Assembly: GCA_963728995.1 (NCBI GenBank)
Contig: CAVSMD010000004.1
Location: 558,001 to 622,000, forward strand
Length of the DNA stretch: 64,000 bases
Direction: 5' to 3'
Source of the DNA: FEN-1219 sp963728995
Lineage (GTDB): Bacteria; Pseudomonadota; Gammaproteobacteria; Steroidobacterales; Rariloculaceae
Part shown: positions 41,282 to 50,131 of the stretch, piece after piece
Numbering within the stretch: the stretch's first letter is position 1
Layout of the letters: every line of letters starts with the position of its first letter
Made by a program: the position numbers and the translations under genes
The notes under the pieces: generated by a model
The model's database searches: none
Told to the model about the DNA's origin: nothing
Seen by the model: the letters and a program-made list of their open reading frames with translations, nothing else

Positions 41282-42832
41282 ATGAGCACTGTGGCCAACT
41301 CCTACCCGGTGGCGGCGAGCTATGCGCCGCTGATCGCCCGTGCGCGCGTGTACGACGTGGCACTCGAGTCGCCGCTCGACCGCGCGCCCCGGCTGTCGAA
41401 GCGACTGAACCATGAGGTGCTGCTGAAGCGCGAAGACCTGCAGCCGGTGTTCTCGTTCAAGCTGCGCGGCGCCTACAACAAGATTCTTCATCTGCCGCCG
41501 AACGCCCTCGCCAAGGGAGTGATCTGCAGCTCGGCGGGCAACCACGCCCAGGGGGTGGCGCTTGCGGCGCGCCGCCGGGGCCTGCGCGCCGTCATCGTGA
41601 TGCCGAGGAGCACGCCCTCGATCAAGATCGACGCCGTTGCCGCGCTCGGCGGAGAGATCGTGCTCGAGGGCGCGACGTTCGACGACGCCTACGCCTGCTC
41701 GTTGCAGCTCGCGACCGAGCAGGACCTGACGTTCGTGCACCCGTTCAACGACCCGGAAGTGATCGCGGGTCAAGGCACGATCGGCGTCGAGCTCGCGCGC
41801 CAATGGCCGCGCGTGCCGGACGCGGTATTCGTGCCCATCGGGGGAGGCGGGTTGATCGGCGGCATCGGCGCACATTTGAAACACCACTACCCGCAGATCA
41901 AGGTCATCGGTGTCGAACCTATCGAATCGGCCAGCATGTACGAGTCTCTGCTGCGCGGCGCACCCGCGACGCTCGAGCGCGTCGGCACGTTTGCCGACGG
42001 CGTGGCCGTTCGGCGGGTCGGCGACGAGACGTTTCGCCTCGCGCGCGAAGTCGTCGACGAGGTGTTGCTGGTCAGCACGGACGAGATCTGCGCCGCCATC
42101 AAGGACATCTTCGAAGACAGCCGCGTCGTCGTGGAGCCGGCCGGCGCGCTCGCCGTTGCCGGCCTGAAACGCTACGTGGAGCGCGCCGCGACGTCTGGCG
42201 GAACGTTGATCGCGATCAACAGCGGCGCCAACGTCAACTTCGATCGTCTACGCCACGTGGCCGAACGGGCGGACATCGGCGAGCACCGCGAGGCCCTGCT
42301 CGCCGTCGAGATACCGGAGCGCCCCGGCGCTTTCCTGCGGTTCTGCGAGACACTCGGCACGCGCAACATCACGGAATTCAACTATCGCTATGCACCGAGC
42401 GCGACGGCACGAATCTTCGTCGGCGTATCGCTGCAACGCGGGCTGGCCGAGACGGCGGAGATCGTCGCTCTACTGCGCGCAGAGGGCTATCCAGTGCTCG
42501 ACCTGAGCGACAATGAGCTGGCGAAGCTGCACGTCCGCCATCTCGTGGGCGGCCAAGTGCCGGGGCTCAAACACGAGCTCCTGTACCGTTTCGAGTTCCC
42601 GGAGCGCCCCGGAGCGCTGCGGGCGTTCCTACAAGCCGTCGGCGACCGCTGGAACATCAGTCTGTTCCACTACAGGAATCATGGCTCCGACTACGGGCGA
42701 GTTCTGGCCGGCGTGCAGGTGGCACCTGCGGATCGAGCCGAGTTCACCGCTCACTTGGCCAAGCTCGGCTACAGCTACAAGGAAGAGACGGCTAATCCCG
42801 CGTACCGGCTGTTTCTGCACACCTCGACCTGA
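41282..42832 (+). CDS. ilvA: Threonine ammonia-lyase, biosynthetic
   Basis: A 516-residue PLP enzyme that converts threonine to 2-oxobutyrate for isoleucine synthesis. PLP lysine Lys60 is in VFSFKLRGAYNK; the phosphate-binding glycines are in IGGGGLIGG, and SAGNHAQGVA is the family motif. Two ACT-like domains (ERPGAFLRFCETLG, ERPGALRAFLQAVGD) follow at ~337-415 and ~430-510; they mediate feedback by isoleucine/valine. The length equals E. coli IlvA (514). The ATG at 41282 is chosen over an in-frame ATG at 41228. Confidence 0.96.
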   Translation: MSTVANSYPVAASYAPLIARARVYDVALESPLDRAPRLSKRLNHEVLLKREDLQPVFSFKLRGAYNKILHLPPNALAKGVICSSAGNHAQGVALAARRRGLRAVIVMPRSTPSIKIDAVAALGGEIVLEGATFDDAYACSLQLATEQDLTFVHPFNDPEVIAGQGTIGVELARQWPRVPDAVFVPIGGGGLIGGIGAHLKHHYPQIKVIGVEPIESASMYESLLRGAPATLERVGTFADGVAVRRVGDETFRLAREVVDEVLLVSTDEICAAIKDIFEDSRVVVEPAGALAVAGLKRYVERAATSGGTLIAINSGANVNFDRLRHVAERADIGEHREALLAVEIPERPGAFLRFCETLGTRNITEFNYRYAPSATARIFVGVSLQRGLAETAEIVALLRAEGYPVLDLSDNELAKLHVRHLVGGQVPGLKHELLYRFEFPERPGALRAFLQAVGDRWNISLFHYRNHGSDYGRVLAGVQVAPADRAEFTAHLAKLGYSYKEETANPAYRLFLHTST

Positions 42833-42888
42833 CGCGTGGCGCCTGGGTCGCTATCATCCGACCGGAAACCTTTCGACAGGAGCGACGG

Positions 42889-44001
42889 ATGTCGGATTCG
42901 AGTCGCTTCGGCCGCCTGGCGGCCGCTGCGTGCCTGGCGCTCGGTATCGCCGGCCTGGTCTCCGCCCAGGCTACGATCCGTCAGTATCAGTACGCGCCGC
43001 GCGCCGACAGTGAAGCGTATGAGCTCGCGCTGAAGGAAGTACCGCGCCCCACGCCCGGCCCGCACGAAGTGCTCGTGCGCATTCATGCGACCTCCATCAA
43101 CGGCGGCTACGACGTCGACATGCGCGACAGCAAGCCGGGCCGCGGTCGGGATCTCGCCGGCGGCATCCCGTTCGCCGATGGCGCCGGTGAAGTCGTCGCG
43201 CTAGGCGCAGACGCGACGCGCTTCAAAGTCGGCGACCGCGTGGTCGGAATCTTCATGCCGCACTGGCTCGCCGGCGACCGCACTGCGGAGGCGATGGAGG
43301 CCTCGCGGGGCGGCAACGCCGACGGCATGCTCTCGCAGATGATCGTCTCCGACGAGCAGAGTCTCGTGACGATCCCGCGGTCTCTGACGTACGAGGAAGC
43401 CGCGACGCTGCCGACCGCGGGCCTGACGGCCTGGGTTGGACTGTTCAAGTACGGCGGGCTACGCGCCGGGAACTACGTGCTGCTCGAAGGCACCGGCGGC
43501 GTCTCGACTTTCGGTCTGGTGTTCGCGGTCGCCGCGGGGGCGAAACCGATCATCACGAGCTCGAGCGACGCCAAGCTCGACCGCGCCCGTGCGCTCGGCG
43601 CCTTCGGCACCGTCAACTATCGAACGAATCCAGACTGGCAGAAGGCCGTCCGCGAGCTGACCGACGGCGTCGGCGTCAAGCAGGTGCTCGAGGTTGGCGG
43701 GCGGAGCACGTTCGCGAAGGCCCTCGAGGCGCTCGCGTTCGACGGTCATGTCGCGATGATCGGCACGCTGTCGGGCTTCGCGGATCAGCTGCCGACGGGG
43801 CTGCTGTTTCGCGCCGGGGCGCACTTGACGGCGGTGTACGTCGGCTCGCGGGCGGACTTCGAAGCGATGAACGAGTTCATCGCCGAGCACGACGTTCATC
43901 CCGTGATCGACCGCGTGTTCGAGTTCGAGCAAGCCCCCGCCGCGTTCGAGCTCATGGCGCATGGGGACTACATGGGCAAGATCGTCGTCCGTGTGCGCTA
44001 G
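42889..44001 (+). CDS. NAD(P)-dependent medium-chain oxidoreductase with an N-terminal signal peptide
   Basis: A 370-residue quinone-oxidoreductase/zinc-type MDR family protein. GroES-like domain ~38-155, Rossmann domain from ~195 with LEGTGGVSTFGLVFAVAAG as the nucleotide-binding turn. The N-terminus (FGRLAAAACLALGIAGLVSA-Q, ~7-27) looks like a cleavable Sec signal peptide, which is unusual for an NAD(P)H enzyme because the periplasm lacks the cofactor. Translation could instead start later, but no good internal ATG is present before EVLVRIHATS. A Shine-Dalgarno (CAGGAG) precedes the ATG by about 7 bases. Confidence 0.85.
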   Translation: MSDSSRFGRLAAAACLALGIAGLVSAQATIRQYQYAPRADSEAYELALKEVPRPTPGPHEVLVRIHATSINGGYDVDMRDSKPGRGRDLAGGIPFADGAGEVVALGADATRFKVGDRVVGIFMPHWLAGDRTAEAMEASRGGNADGMLSQMIVSDEQSLVTIPRSLTYEEAATLPTAGLTAWVGLFKYGGLRAGNYVLLEGTGGVSTFGLVFAVAAGAKPIITSSSDAKLDRARALGAFGTVNYRTNPDWQKAVRELTDGVGVKQVLEVGGRSTFAKALEALAFDGHVAMIGTLSGFADQLPTGLLFRAGAHLTAVYVGSRADFEAMNEFIAEHDVHPVIDRVFEFEQAPAAFELMAHGDYMGKIVVRVR

Positions 44002-44182
44002 TTTCGTTGCACTGGCTCGGCGGAGACGGCCGACGCGGGCGGCAATGCCGTCAGTCTCCGCGCACTGCGCGGACGCGGTCGCCGACCGAACAACAGAGCC
44101 CATCCAAGCACCGTTGTGGCCTTCAGGGAACCCCCGTGGAGCCTAGGCGCGCGGAGCCCGGTCGACCCAGGCCGCAGCGCAG

Positions 44183-44211
44183 GCTACCCTTTGAGGGGGT
44201 CCTTTGGTAGC
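44183..44211 (+). promoter_or_regulatory. Hairpin in the long leader region of pyrB
   Basis: GCTACC (44183-44188) and GGTAGC (44206-44211) pair around a 17-base loop that contains CTTTGAGGGGGTCCTTT. It lies in the 282-base non-coding stretch 44002-44283, about 75 bases before the pyrB start. No pyrimidine attenuator with a U-rich tract is evident. Nothing else is seen in the stretch. Confidence 0.25.
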
Positions 44212-44283
44212 GTGCGCGCTGCCAGCCCAAGCGGCCGCAACCCGGTGCCGGCCGCGTGTCCAGCCAACGGACGAGGTCGATCG

Positions 44284-45318
44284 TTGCAATCCATCACCGA
44301 AACTCTGGTACTGCCGAACCGCAGCACCGCGCTGTTCCACGTGATCGACCCACGGGCGTTCGAGCGGGCGCTACTGGACGAGCTCTGCGAGCTCGCGACC
44401 TGCGTCCGAACGCTGGCCAAGAGCGACGCGGGCGCCCGCGCGTTGCATGATCTGCTGCCCACCAGACGCGCGATGCTGTACTTCACGCAGCCGTCGACGC
44501 GCACGTTCCTGTCGTTCAACAACGCCTGTCACATCGTTGGCATGCGAACCAGCGAGATTCGCGATCCCGCCACGTCATCCGAGGTCAAGGGCGAGAGCTT
44601 CGAGGATTCGATTCGGACGTTCAGCTCGTATGTCGACGTGATCATCATGCGCACGAAGGAGGCGGGTCGCGCGGCGCAAGCCGCCAAGCTCATGGACGGC
44701 ATTCCGCGACCCGTGCCCGTGATCAACGCGGGCAGCGGCAGCGATCAACACCCCACGCAAGCGTTGCTCGACATTTACACGCTCGCTCGAAGCTTCGATA
44801 GCCGCGGCGGAATCGACGGCAAGGTCATCGGCATGATGGGCGATTTGAAGCGCGGCCGAACCGTGCGCTCGCTGTGCTACCTCATGCGTCACTATCGCGA
44901 CGTGCGGCTCGTGTTCATCGCACCGGAGCAATTCGCGATGCAGCCGGACGTGAAGGGCTATCTCGATCAGCATGGCATCGCGTATACGGAAACCACGAGC
45001 CTAAAGGCCACGCTGCCGCAGCTGGATGCTCTGTACGTCACGCGGATGCAAACGGAGTGGGACACCGCGGGTGAGTCTCGAGCCGTGGATCTCACGCCCT
45101 TCAGCGTCACGCCGCGCGAGCTCACGCTGATGAAGCGCGACGCTGTCATCATGCATCCGCTACCGCGCGGCCCCGAAATAGATCCGGCAGTCGATCATGA
45201 TCCGCGCGCGATGTATTGGCGCCAAGAGCGCAACGGGATGTGGATGCGCGTGGCGGTCCTGATCAAGATCTTCGGCGCCGAGGCGCATGTGGCCGCGCTC
45301 GCGACGGCGTCTACCTAG
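44284..45318 (+). CDS. pyrB: Aspartate carbamoyltransferase, catalytic chain
   Basis: A 344-residue enzyme of pyrimidine biosynthesis. Carbamoyl-phosphate-binding motif PSTRTFLSF, the loop SEVKGESFEDS with the active-site Lys, and HPTQALLDIYTL identify the family; HPLPRGPEIDP and the MQTEWD region favour aspartate over ornithine as substrate. There is no suitable ATG: the frame extends upstream, but a TTG at 44284 with GAGG 7 bases before it gives the expected N-terminus, so it is chosen. No regulatory pyrI is adjacent. Pyrimidine regulation cannot be read from the leader. Confidence 0.9.
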   Translation: MQSITETLVLPNRSTALFHVIDPRAFERALLDELCELATCVRTLAKSDAGARALHDLLPTRRAMLYFTQPSTRTFLSFNNACHIVGMRTSEIRDPATSSEVKGESFEDSIRTFSSYVDVIIMRTKEAGRAAQAAKLMDGIPRPVPVINAGSGSDQHPTQALLDIYTLARSFDSRGGIDGKVIGMMGDLKRGRTVRSLCYLMRHYRDVRLVFIAPEQFAMQPDVKGYLDQHGIAYTETTSLKATLPQLDALYVTRMQTEWDTAGESRAVDLTPFSVTPRELTLMKRDAVIMHPLPRGPEIDPAVDHDPRAMYWRQERNGMWMRVAVLIKIFGAEAHVAALATAST

Positions 45319-45325
45319 TCGACGA

Positions 45326-45967
45326 TCAGCACGCGTCGATGTGGGCAACCTTCGACGATTGCGACAGCCGGTAGAAACGCCGCAGCTCGCGTTGCACTGC
45401 GTCCTCTTGGGCGCCTCGCAGCAGCGTCGCGGCCAGCCGTCGACAGTACTTGCCCGCATACCGATTGGCGCGCACGTAGCGCTCGCGTTCCGTCCCGTTG
45501 AGCTCCTCATCGAAACGAGGTCGATCGAACAGCCAGCCGTGCAGCTCGTGCGGCTCGCGGCCACTCTGGCGCTTCAGCAGCATTCCGGTCGTGACGAACT
45601 TGTCGACCTCGGCTTGGAGCTCGAGCTCGAACAGCGTCACCGCCTTTTCTCGCTGGGCGTTCCATGCGTAGTAGGTGAAGTGGCTCACGCCCTCGAGCGC
45701 CGCCCAGAAGTCGGCGAGATTGCTGCCGTCGAGCGAGGTGAGAGGGTCTCGGACCGCCAGACGCTCGAGCAGCTCGCGCTCGAGATACAGGCCTACCTCC
45801 GCCTCGCCATCGGCCTCGGCGATCAGCAGCTTCTCGTCGACGTCGCGACCCCCGACATCGAGTGCGCGCGCGAGGACCGCGTCAGTGATCAAGAAGTCAT
45901 CAACGCCATAACCCACGTCGAGCGCGTACAGCTCATGGAGCAGGGTTTGCAGCTTGCCGAGCAGCAT
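45326..45967 (-). CDS. Conserved hypothetical protein (downstream of a coupled pair)
   Basis: A 213-residue soluble, mostly helical acidic protein (LLGKLQTLLHELYALDVGYGVDDFLITDA at the N-terminus, given in part). The basic C-terminal third (RYVRANRYAGKYCRRLAATLL) may contact nucleic acid or a membrane. No domain recognised. It starts 3 bases after the stop of its upstream partner (45971-46594), so both belong to one transcript. It converges on pyrB with a 7-base gap. Confidence 0.7.
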   Translation of the reverse strand: MLLGKLQTLLHELYALDVGYGVDDFLITDAVLARALDVGGRDVDEKLLIAEADGEAEVGLYLERELLERLAVRDPLTSLDGSNLADFWAALEGVSHFTYYAWNAQREKAVTLFELELQAEVDKFVTTGMLLKRQSGREPHELHGWLFDRPRFDEELNGTERERYVRANRYAGKYCRRLAATLLRGAQEDAVQRELRRFYRLSQSSKVAHIDAC

Positions 45968-45970
45968 CGC

Positions 45971-46594
45971 TCAGTGATGAGTCGTGACGTTCAGCGTCAC
46001 GTTCGGCTCGATGCCGCGCTCGCGCAACAGACGCGCCGCGCGCTTGCTGCCGGTGCGCAGCCACACCTCGTAGAGCCGGAGAACATCCAGCGCAGCTGCC
46101 GAGCCCGAATCCCTGATCTCGGCCAGCACGTCGACGAACTCGCGAAACTTCTCGGCGAGCTCGGCGAACACCGCGCCCCAGGCCCGACCCTGCAGCGTCC
46201 CACGAACGCTCGCGGACAATCGCCCATAAGCGGCCCCGCCCATGTCGATGTAGTAGTCGATGTCCACGAGCTTGCGCGCAAAGCCATCGCCTAGAAAGCC
46301 GGCGACGAACAGCGACGTGTCGCCGACCCGCCGCAAGACTGCGTTATGCGTGTCGCGATTCGGCGCCTCGGCGGCCTCCGCGAGGAGCAGCGCCAGCGGC
46401 TGCAACCCCGGACCGGCCTTGCTCTCGTGGTACAGCGTCTCCTGACGCGCGAAGAACGTCAGCAAATTGACGACGTAGTAGGCCGTATGATCGTCGGCCG
46501 CAACACCCTGCTTGGCCATGGCGGTTGCGACTGAGTCCCTGAAGAACTCCTGAAGACTCGCGACCGGACGGACTCGTTCTGCTGCTGCGCGCAC
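45971..46594 (-). CDS. Conserved hypothetical protein (first of a coupled pair)
   Basis: A 207-residue protein, soluble and mostly helical. Landmarks are AYYVVNLLTFFARQETLY, GDTSLFVAGFLGDGFARKLVDIDYYIDMGGAAYGRL (in part) and the repeat-poor C-terminus NVTLNVTTHH. The GTG start at 46594 has GGGAG about 7 bases upstream. It could be a binding-partner pair with the following gene, whose start it nearly abuts. Function not recognised. Confidence 0.7.
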   Translation of the reverse strand: MRAAAERVRPVASLQEFFRDSVATAMAKQGVAADDHTAYYVVNLLTFFARQETLYHESKAGPGLQPLALLLAEAAEAPNRDTHNAVLRRVGDTSLFVAGFLGDGFARKLVDIDYYIDMGGAAYGRLSASVRGTLQGRAWGAVFAELAEKFREFVDVLAEIRDSGSAAALDVLRLYEVWLRTGSKRAARLLRERGIEPNVTLNVTTHH

Positions 46595-46696
46595 TCGCGT
46601 CTCCCGCTAACCGGCGCGGCGCTGCCCCAGGAAACGGCAGAGCGTGCCGCTTGCGATCGAGTATAGGACGCCGGGCTCGCCGATCTGCGCAACGCT

Positions 46697-47128
46697 TCAC
46701 GTTTCTTTGCCTAGCACTCGCTGCTCGAGAGCGCCAAGCATCCGCAGACAGTGACCGTTGATGCGCTCCTGCCAATGGCGACGACGAAGGGTTGCGGCGC
46801 CGTTCAACAAGAACCGCGCGTCGAGCAGCACACACGAGCCCTGCTCGAGTGGCTCGAGGCGCCAATGCAGCCGCAGCTGCACGCAGCATGGCGGATCGAG
46901 CAGCATCTCCTGAAGCGTGATCGACACGGGGCGCAAGCACGCGAGCACCTTGCCACGGCGCAATACCTTGCCGCGCTGCTGCGCGTATTGGCAGCCTGGC
47001 CGCGGTTGCGCGGCGCCGTCCGCGAGCGCAACCCCACCCCAGCGCCCCTTCCCCACGACATCGACCAGCGCGGCGAACGCTTCGGTCATGGGACATGGGA
47101 GCCGCTTCTCGTGCCGCTGCTTCAGCAC
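46697..47128 (-). CDS. Small protein with SRPBCC-like fold features
   Basis: A 143-residue protein. Its later part (ITLQEMLLDPPCCVQLRLHWRLEPLEQGSCVLLDARFLL, in part) alternates strands and ends in a long helix (RRHWQERINGHCLRMLGALEQRVL), as in START/SRPBCC lipid-binding proteins. The GTG at 47128 is chosen: AGGAGG lies 5 bases upstream. The next in-frame ATG (47089) is an alternative. No signal peptide. Family assignment is tentative. Confidence 0.6.
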   Translation of the reverse strand: MLKQRHEKRLPCPMTEAFAALVDVVGKGRWGGVALADGAAQPRPGCQYAQQRGKVLRRGKVLACLRPVSITLQEMLLDPPCCVQLRLHWRLEPLEQGSCVLLDARFLLNGAATLRRRHWQERINGHCLRMLGALEQRVLGKET

Positions 47129-47219
47129 AGCTCCTCCTGGCGAATGCTTCGAGGGATACCGTAGGCGGGGCGGCCGCGAAGCGCGAGGCTTGTTTTTTGG
47201 CGAATGCGTGCGAAACGCG

Positions 47220-48191
47220 TTACGGGATCAAGACCGTCGAACCCGTCGTGCGGCGCGCTTCCAGATCGCGATGCGCTTGGGCGGCGTCCCGCAGTGCGTA
47301 GGTCTGATTCACGCGGACGCTGACGCGTCCGCGCTGCACGAGCTCGAACAGCGCTCGCGTGCCCGTCTCGAGATCGGTCCGTTCGCGAATGAAGTCCTGG
47401 AGGGTAGGCCGCGTAACGTACAACGAGCCACGGCGCGTAAGCTCGTGCAGCCAGAACGGCTCGACCTTCCCCGACGAGTTACCGAAGCTCACGAGCAAGC
47501 CATGTGGCAGCAGGCAATCGAGCGACCGAAAAAACGTAGTCCGCCCAACCGAGTCGTACACGACCGGTACACCGCCACCGGTGACCTCGCGGACGATACG
47601 CGGCCAATCTTCGGTGTCGAGCAGCGCGTGCTCGCAACCGTGCGCGAGCGCGAGCTCGCGCTTTGCGGCCGAGCCCACAACGCCGATCACGCGCGCACCG
47701 AGCTCGCGCGCCCATTGCGCCGCAATCGACCCCACACCGCCGGCAGCGGCGTGCAGCAGCAACCAGTCCCCCGAGGCGGCCCTGAAGCTGCGATTCAGCA
47801 AATACCAGGCCGTGAGCCCCTTCAGCATCATGGCCGCACCCGTCTGCTCGTCGATGGCCTCCGGCAGGCGAACGAGCCAGCGGGCATCGAGCACGCGCTG
47901 CTCGGAATACGAGCCGAGCGGCGCCGGTGCGGTGTAGGCGACGCGGTCGCCGGGACTCACGTGGGTCACACCGGTCCCAACGGCCATGACCACGCCCGCT
48001 CCTTCGCCGCCGAGACCGCTCGGCAACGTCAGCGGGTACAGCCCCGTGCGGTGATAGACGTCGATGAAGTTCAGCCCGATGGCGCGATGCGCAACTCGCG
48101 CTTCGCCTGCCTGAGGCTCGCCAACGGCGACTTCCTCGTATTTCAGCACCTCGGGTCCGCCGAAGTGCTCGAAGCGAATCGCCCAAACCAT
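47220..48191 (-). CDS. NADPH:quinone oxidoreductase family protein
   Basis: A 323-residue medium-chain reductase with GroES-like and Rossmann domains. LLLHAAAGGVGSIAAQWARELGARVIG (given in part: HAAAGGVGSIAAQWA) is the QOR cofactor-binding signature, and GLNFIDVYHRTGLYP the N-terminal family motif. It reduces quinones, probably with NADPH. The ATG at 48191 is chosen from QOR alignments (VWAIRFEHFGGPEVL); the frame could extend to 48293. It is divergent from the ferredoxin reductase gene, 54 bases away. Confidence 0.92.
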   Translation of the reverse strand: MVWAIRFEHFGGPEVLKYEEVAVGEPQAGEARVAHRAIGLNFIDVYHRTGLYPLTLPSGLGGEGAGVVMAVGTGVTHVSPGDRVAYTAPAPLGSYSEQRVLDARWLVRLPEAIDEQTGAAMMLKGLTAWYLLNRSFRAASGDWLLLHAAAGGVGSIAAQWARELGARVIGVVGSAAKRELALAHGCEHALLDTEDWPRIVREVTGGGVPVVYDSVGRTTFFRSLDCLLPHGLLVSFGNSSGKVEPFWLHELTRRGSLYVTRPTLQDFIRERTDLETGTRALFELVQRGRVSVRVNQTYALRDAAQAHRDLEARRTTGSTVLIP

Positions 48192-48245
48192 CTGCCGCCT
48201 GCTCGCTGTAGAATTTGCGCCCTTTCGTTCGGAATATAGCACCCG

Positions 48246-49457
48246 ATGGCGGAGCATTTGGTCATCGTCGGCGGCGGGCAGGCTGCGGCGCAAGCCATAC
48301 AGTCGCTACGACAGCAAAACTATGCGGGCGCGATCACGCTGCTCGCAGAAGAGCCCTACGCGCCCTATCAACGGCCGCCGTTGTCGAAGAAGTACCTCGC
48401 CGGCGAGCTAACACGAGAGCGGCTGCTGTTGCGGCCGCCGACGTTCTACACGGAACGGCACGTGACGCTGGAGCTCGGGTGCCGCGTCGAGGAGCTCGAG
48501 CTCGGCGCACACCGCCTGCGTCTGCGGGACGGGCGTTCGCTCACCTTCGATCGCCTGCTGCTCGCGACAGGTAGCCGCGCGCGGCGCCTCGACGTGCCGG
48601 GCTCCGCACTTGGCGGCGTGCACTACGTGCGGACGATCGCCGATGTCGACGCCATCGCCGCCGCGCTCACGACCGGGGCCCGGGTGGTGTTGATCGGCGC
48701 CGGCTTTATCGGCCTCGAGGTCGCTGCCGTGTTGCGCCAACAGGGCTTCGATGTGACGGTGCTCGAGGCCGCCGATCGTGTGCTGGGCCGCGCGGTGGGC
48801 CCGGATGTCGCTCGGTTCTATGCCGACTGCCACCGCGCGGCAGGAGTCGCGCTGCACTGCGGCACCGCCGTGCAGGCGTTGCTGGGGGACCGACAGGTGG
48901 CCGCTGTCGAAACGACCGACGGACGACGATTTGCCTGCGACCTCGTGCTCGTCGGTATAGGCGTGCTGCCGAACGTCGAGCTCGCCGCATCGGCGGGGTT
49001 GGCTTGCGACAACGGCATCCTCGTCGACGAGTTCGCGCGCACGGCGGATCCGCACGTGGTGGCCGCCGGCGATTGCACGAATCACACCCTGCACGGAAGA
49101 CGCGTGCGGCTCGAGTCGGTGCCGAATGCGGTCCATCAGGGCAGGGTCGCCGCAGCGACCTTGCTCGGCGCACCCGTTGCGTACTCCGAAGTGCCGTGGT
49201 TTTGGTCGGATCAGTATGACCTGAAGCTACAGATCGTCGGATTGTCCACCGGTCACGATGAAGTCGTCGTGCGCGGCGACCCGGCCACGCGCAGTTTCGC
49301 TGCCTTCTATCTCGACGATGGACAGCTGCTCGCCGTGGACGCGATCAACAGTCCCCGCGAATTCGCCCATGCGAAAAAGCTCGTGGCCGCGCGAGCGCGG
49401 ATAGCCCCTGGTGAGCTCCGCAACCCCGCCGTCGATCTCGGAGCAATCGCGGTATAG
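48246..49457 (+). CDS. FAD-dependent ferredoxin/rubredoxin reductase
   Basis: A 403-residue flavoprotein of the BphA4/ferredoxin-NAD(P) reductase group: FAD motif VIVGGGQAAAQAIQ (~7-20), NAD motif VLIGAGFIGLEVAAVL (~142-157), FAD C-motif VVAAGDCTN and a C-terminal reductase domain (VPWFWSDQYDLKLQIVGL). It probably transfers electrons from NADH to a small Fe-S protein for an oxygenase or P450, but no such partner gene is nearby. Its stop is 2 bases from a convergent gene. Confidence 0.93.
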   Translation: MAEHLVIVGGGQAAAQAIQSLRQQNYAGAITLLAEEPYAPYQRPPLSKKYLAGELTRERLLLRPPTFYTERHVTLELGCRVEELELGAHRLRLRDGRSLTFDRLLLATGSRARRLDVPGSALGGVHYVRTIADVDAIAAALTTGARVVLIGAGFIGLEVAAVLRQQGFDVTVLEAADRVLGRAVGPDVARFYADCHRAAGVALHCGTAVQALLGDRQVAAVETTDGRRFACDLVLVGIGVLPNVELAASAGLACDNGILVDEFARTADPHVVAAGDCTNHTLHGRRVRLESVPNAVHQGRVAAATLLGAPVAYSEVPWFWSDQYDLKLQIVGLSTGHDEVVVRGDPATRSFAAFYLDDGQLLAVDAINSPREFAHAKKLVAARARIAPGELRNPAVDLGAIAV

Positions 49458-49459
49458 CG

Positions 49460-50131
49460 TTATTGCTGTGCGATTTGCGTATCGGGCAGATGCAAGAAGA
49501 GCTCACCGGAGACCGCGGCGGAACGGAAGGTAGGATCGAGCGCGGTGATGTCATAGCGCTCGACCGCGCTGCCCGACCGACCTTCGAACGCACCCGAGAC
49601 GCCGACGACGACGGCCAGATGGTCTGCGCCGGGTCCGACGGTTGGCTGATATTCGACCGGCCCTTGCCAGGGTCGATCGAGCAGCCAGGTCGGCAGTGCA
49701 GTGTTCTTGAGGAACGGCCATATGTTCGAGTCCGAGCGGACGAACAACGTGCCGCGATCGGGATACGTCACGAGCCAGTAATCGCTGATCACGACGCCGT
49801 GCAAGAGCAAATCGGTCTTCGGCGAAACCGCCATCAGCCGCGTCGCGATGGCGGCGGGACCCGCCTCGTCGTTCAGCACGAGACCGAGGACGGCGGCTCG
49901 GTCGATCGTTGCCTCCCAGAGCGTATCCTTGGCCCAGGCCCGCGCCGGCAAGGTCGCATCCGCCCCGACCGCGAGATCGAGCACGTGATCCGGCAAGGAA
50001 TAGGTCAGCACGTGATCGTTCGGGCTCGGCGTGCCCGCAGCGGCGGTCGTGAACGGGTTGTAATAGAGCAGAGCGCTGGCGAGAGCGACGCCGATCAGCA
50101 AGCCGAGGACTCCGACGATTAGGTGCCTCAT
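49460..50131 (-). CDS. Membrane-anchored periplasmic protein of unknown function (second of pair)
   Basis: A 223-residue protein with an uncleaved signal anchor (MRHLIVGVLGLLIGVALASA), then a soluble periplasmic domain with no cysteines of note. The ATG at 50131 overlaps the stop of the upstream gene as ATGA. The two proteins share the plan anchor plus ~190-residue domain, although sequence similarity is not obvious by eye. Function unknown. Confidence 0.7.
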   Translation of the reverse strand: MRHLIVGVLGLLIGVALASALLYYNPFTTAAAGTPSPNDHVLTYSLPDHVLDLAVGADATLPARAWAKDTLWEATIDRAAVLGLVLNDEAGPAAIATRLMAVSPKTDLLLHGVVISDYWLVTYPDRGTLFVRSDSNIWPFLKNTALPTWLLDRPWQGPVEYQPTVGPGADHLAVVVGVSGAFEGRSGSAVERYDITALDPTFRSAAVSGELFLHLPDTQIAQQ

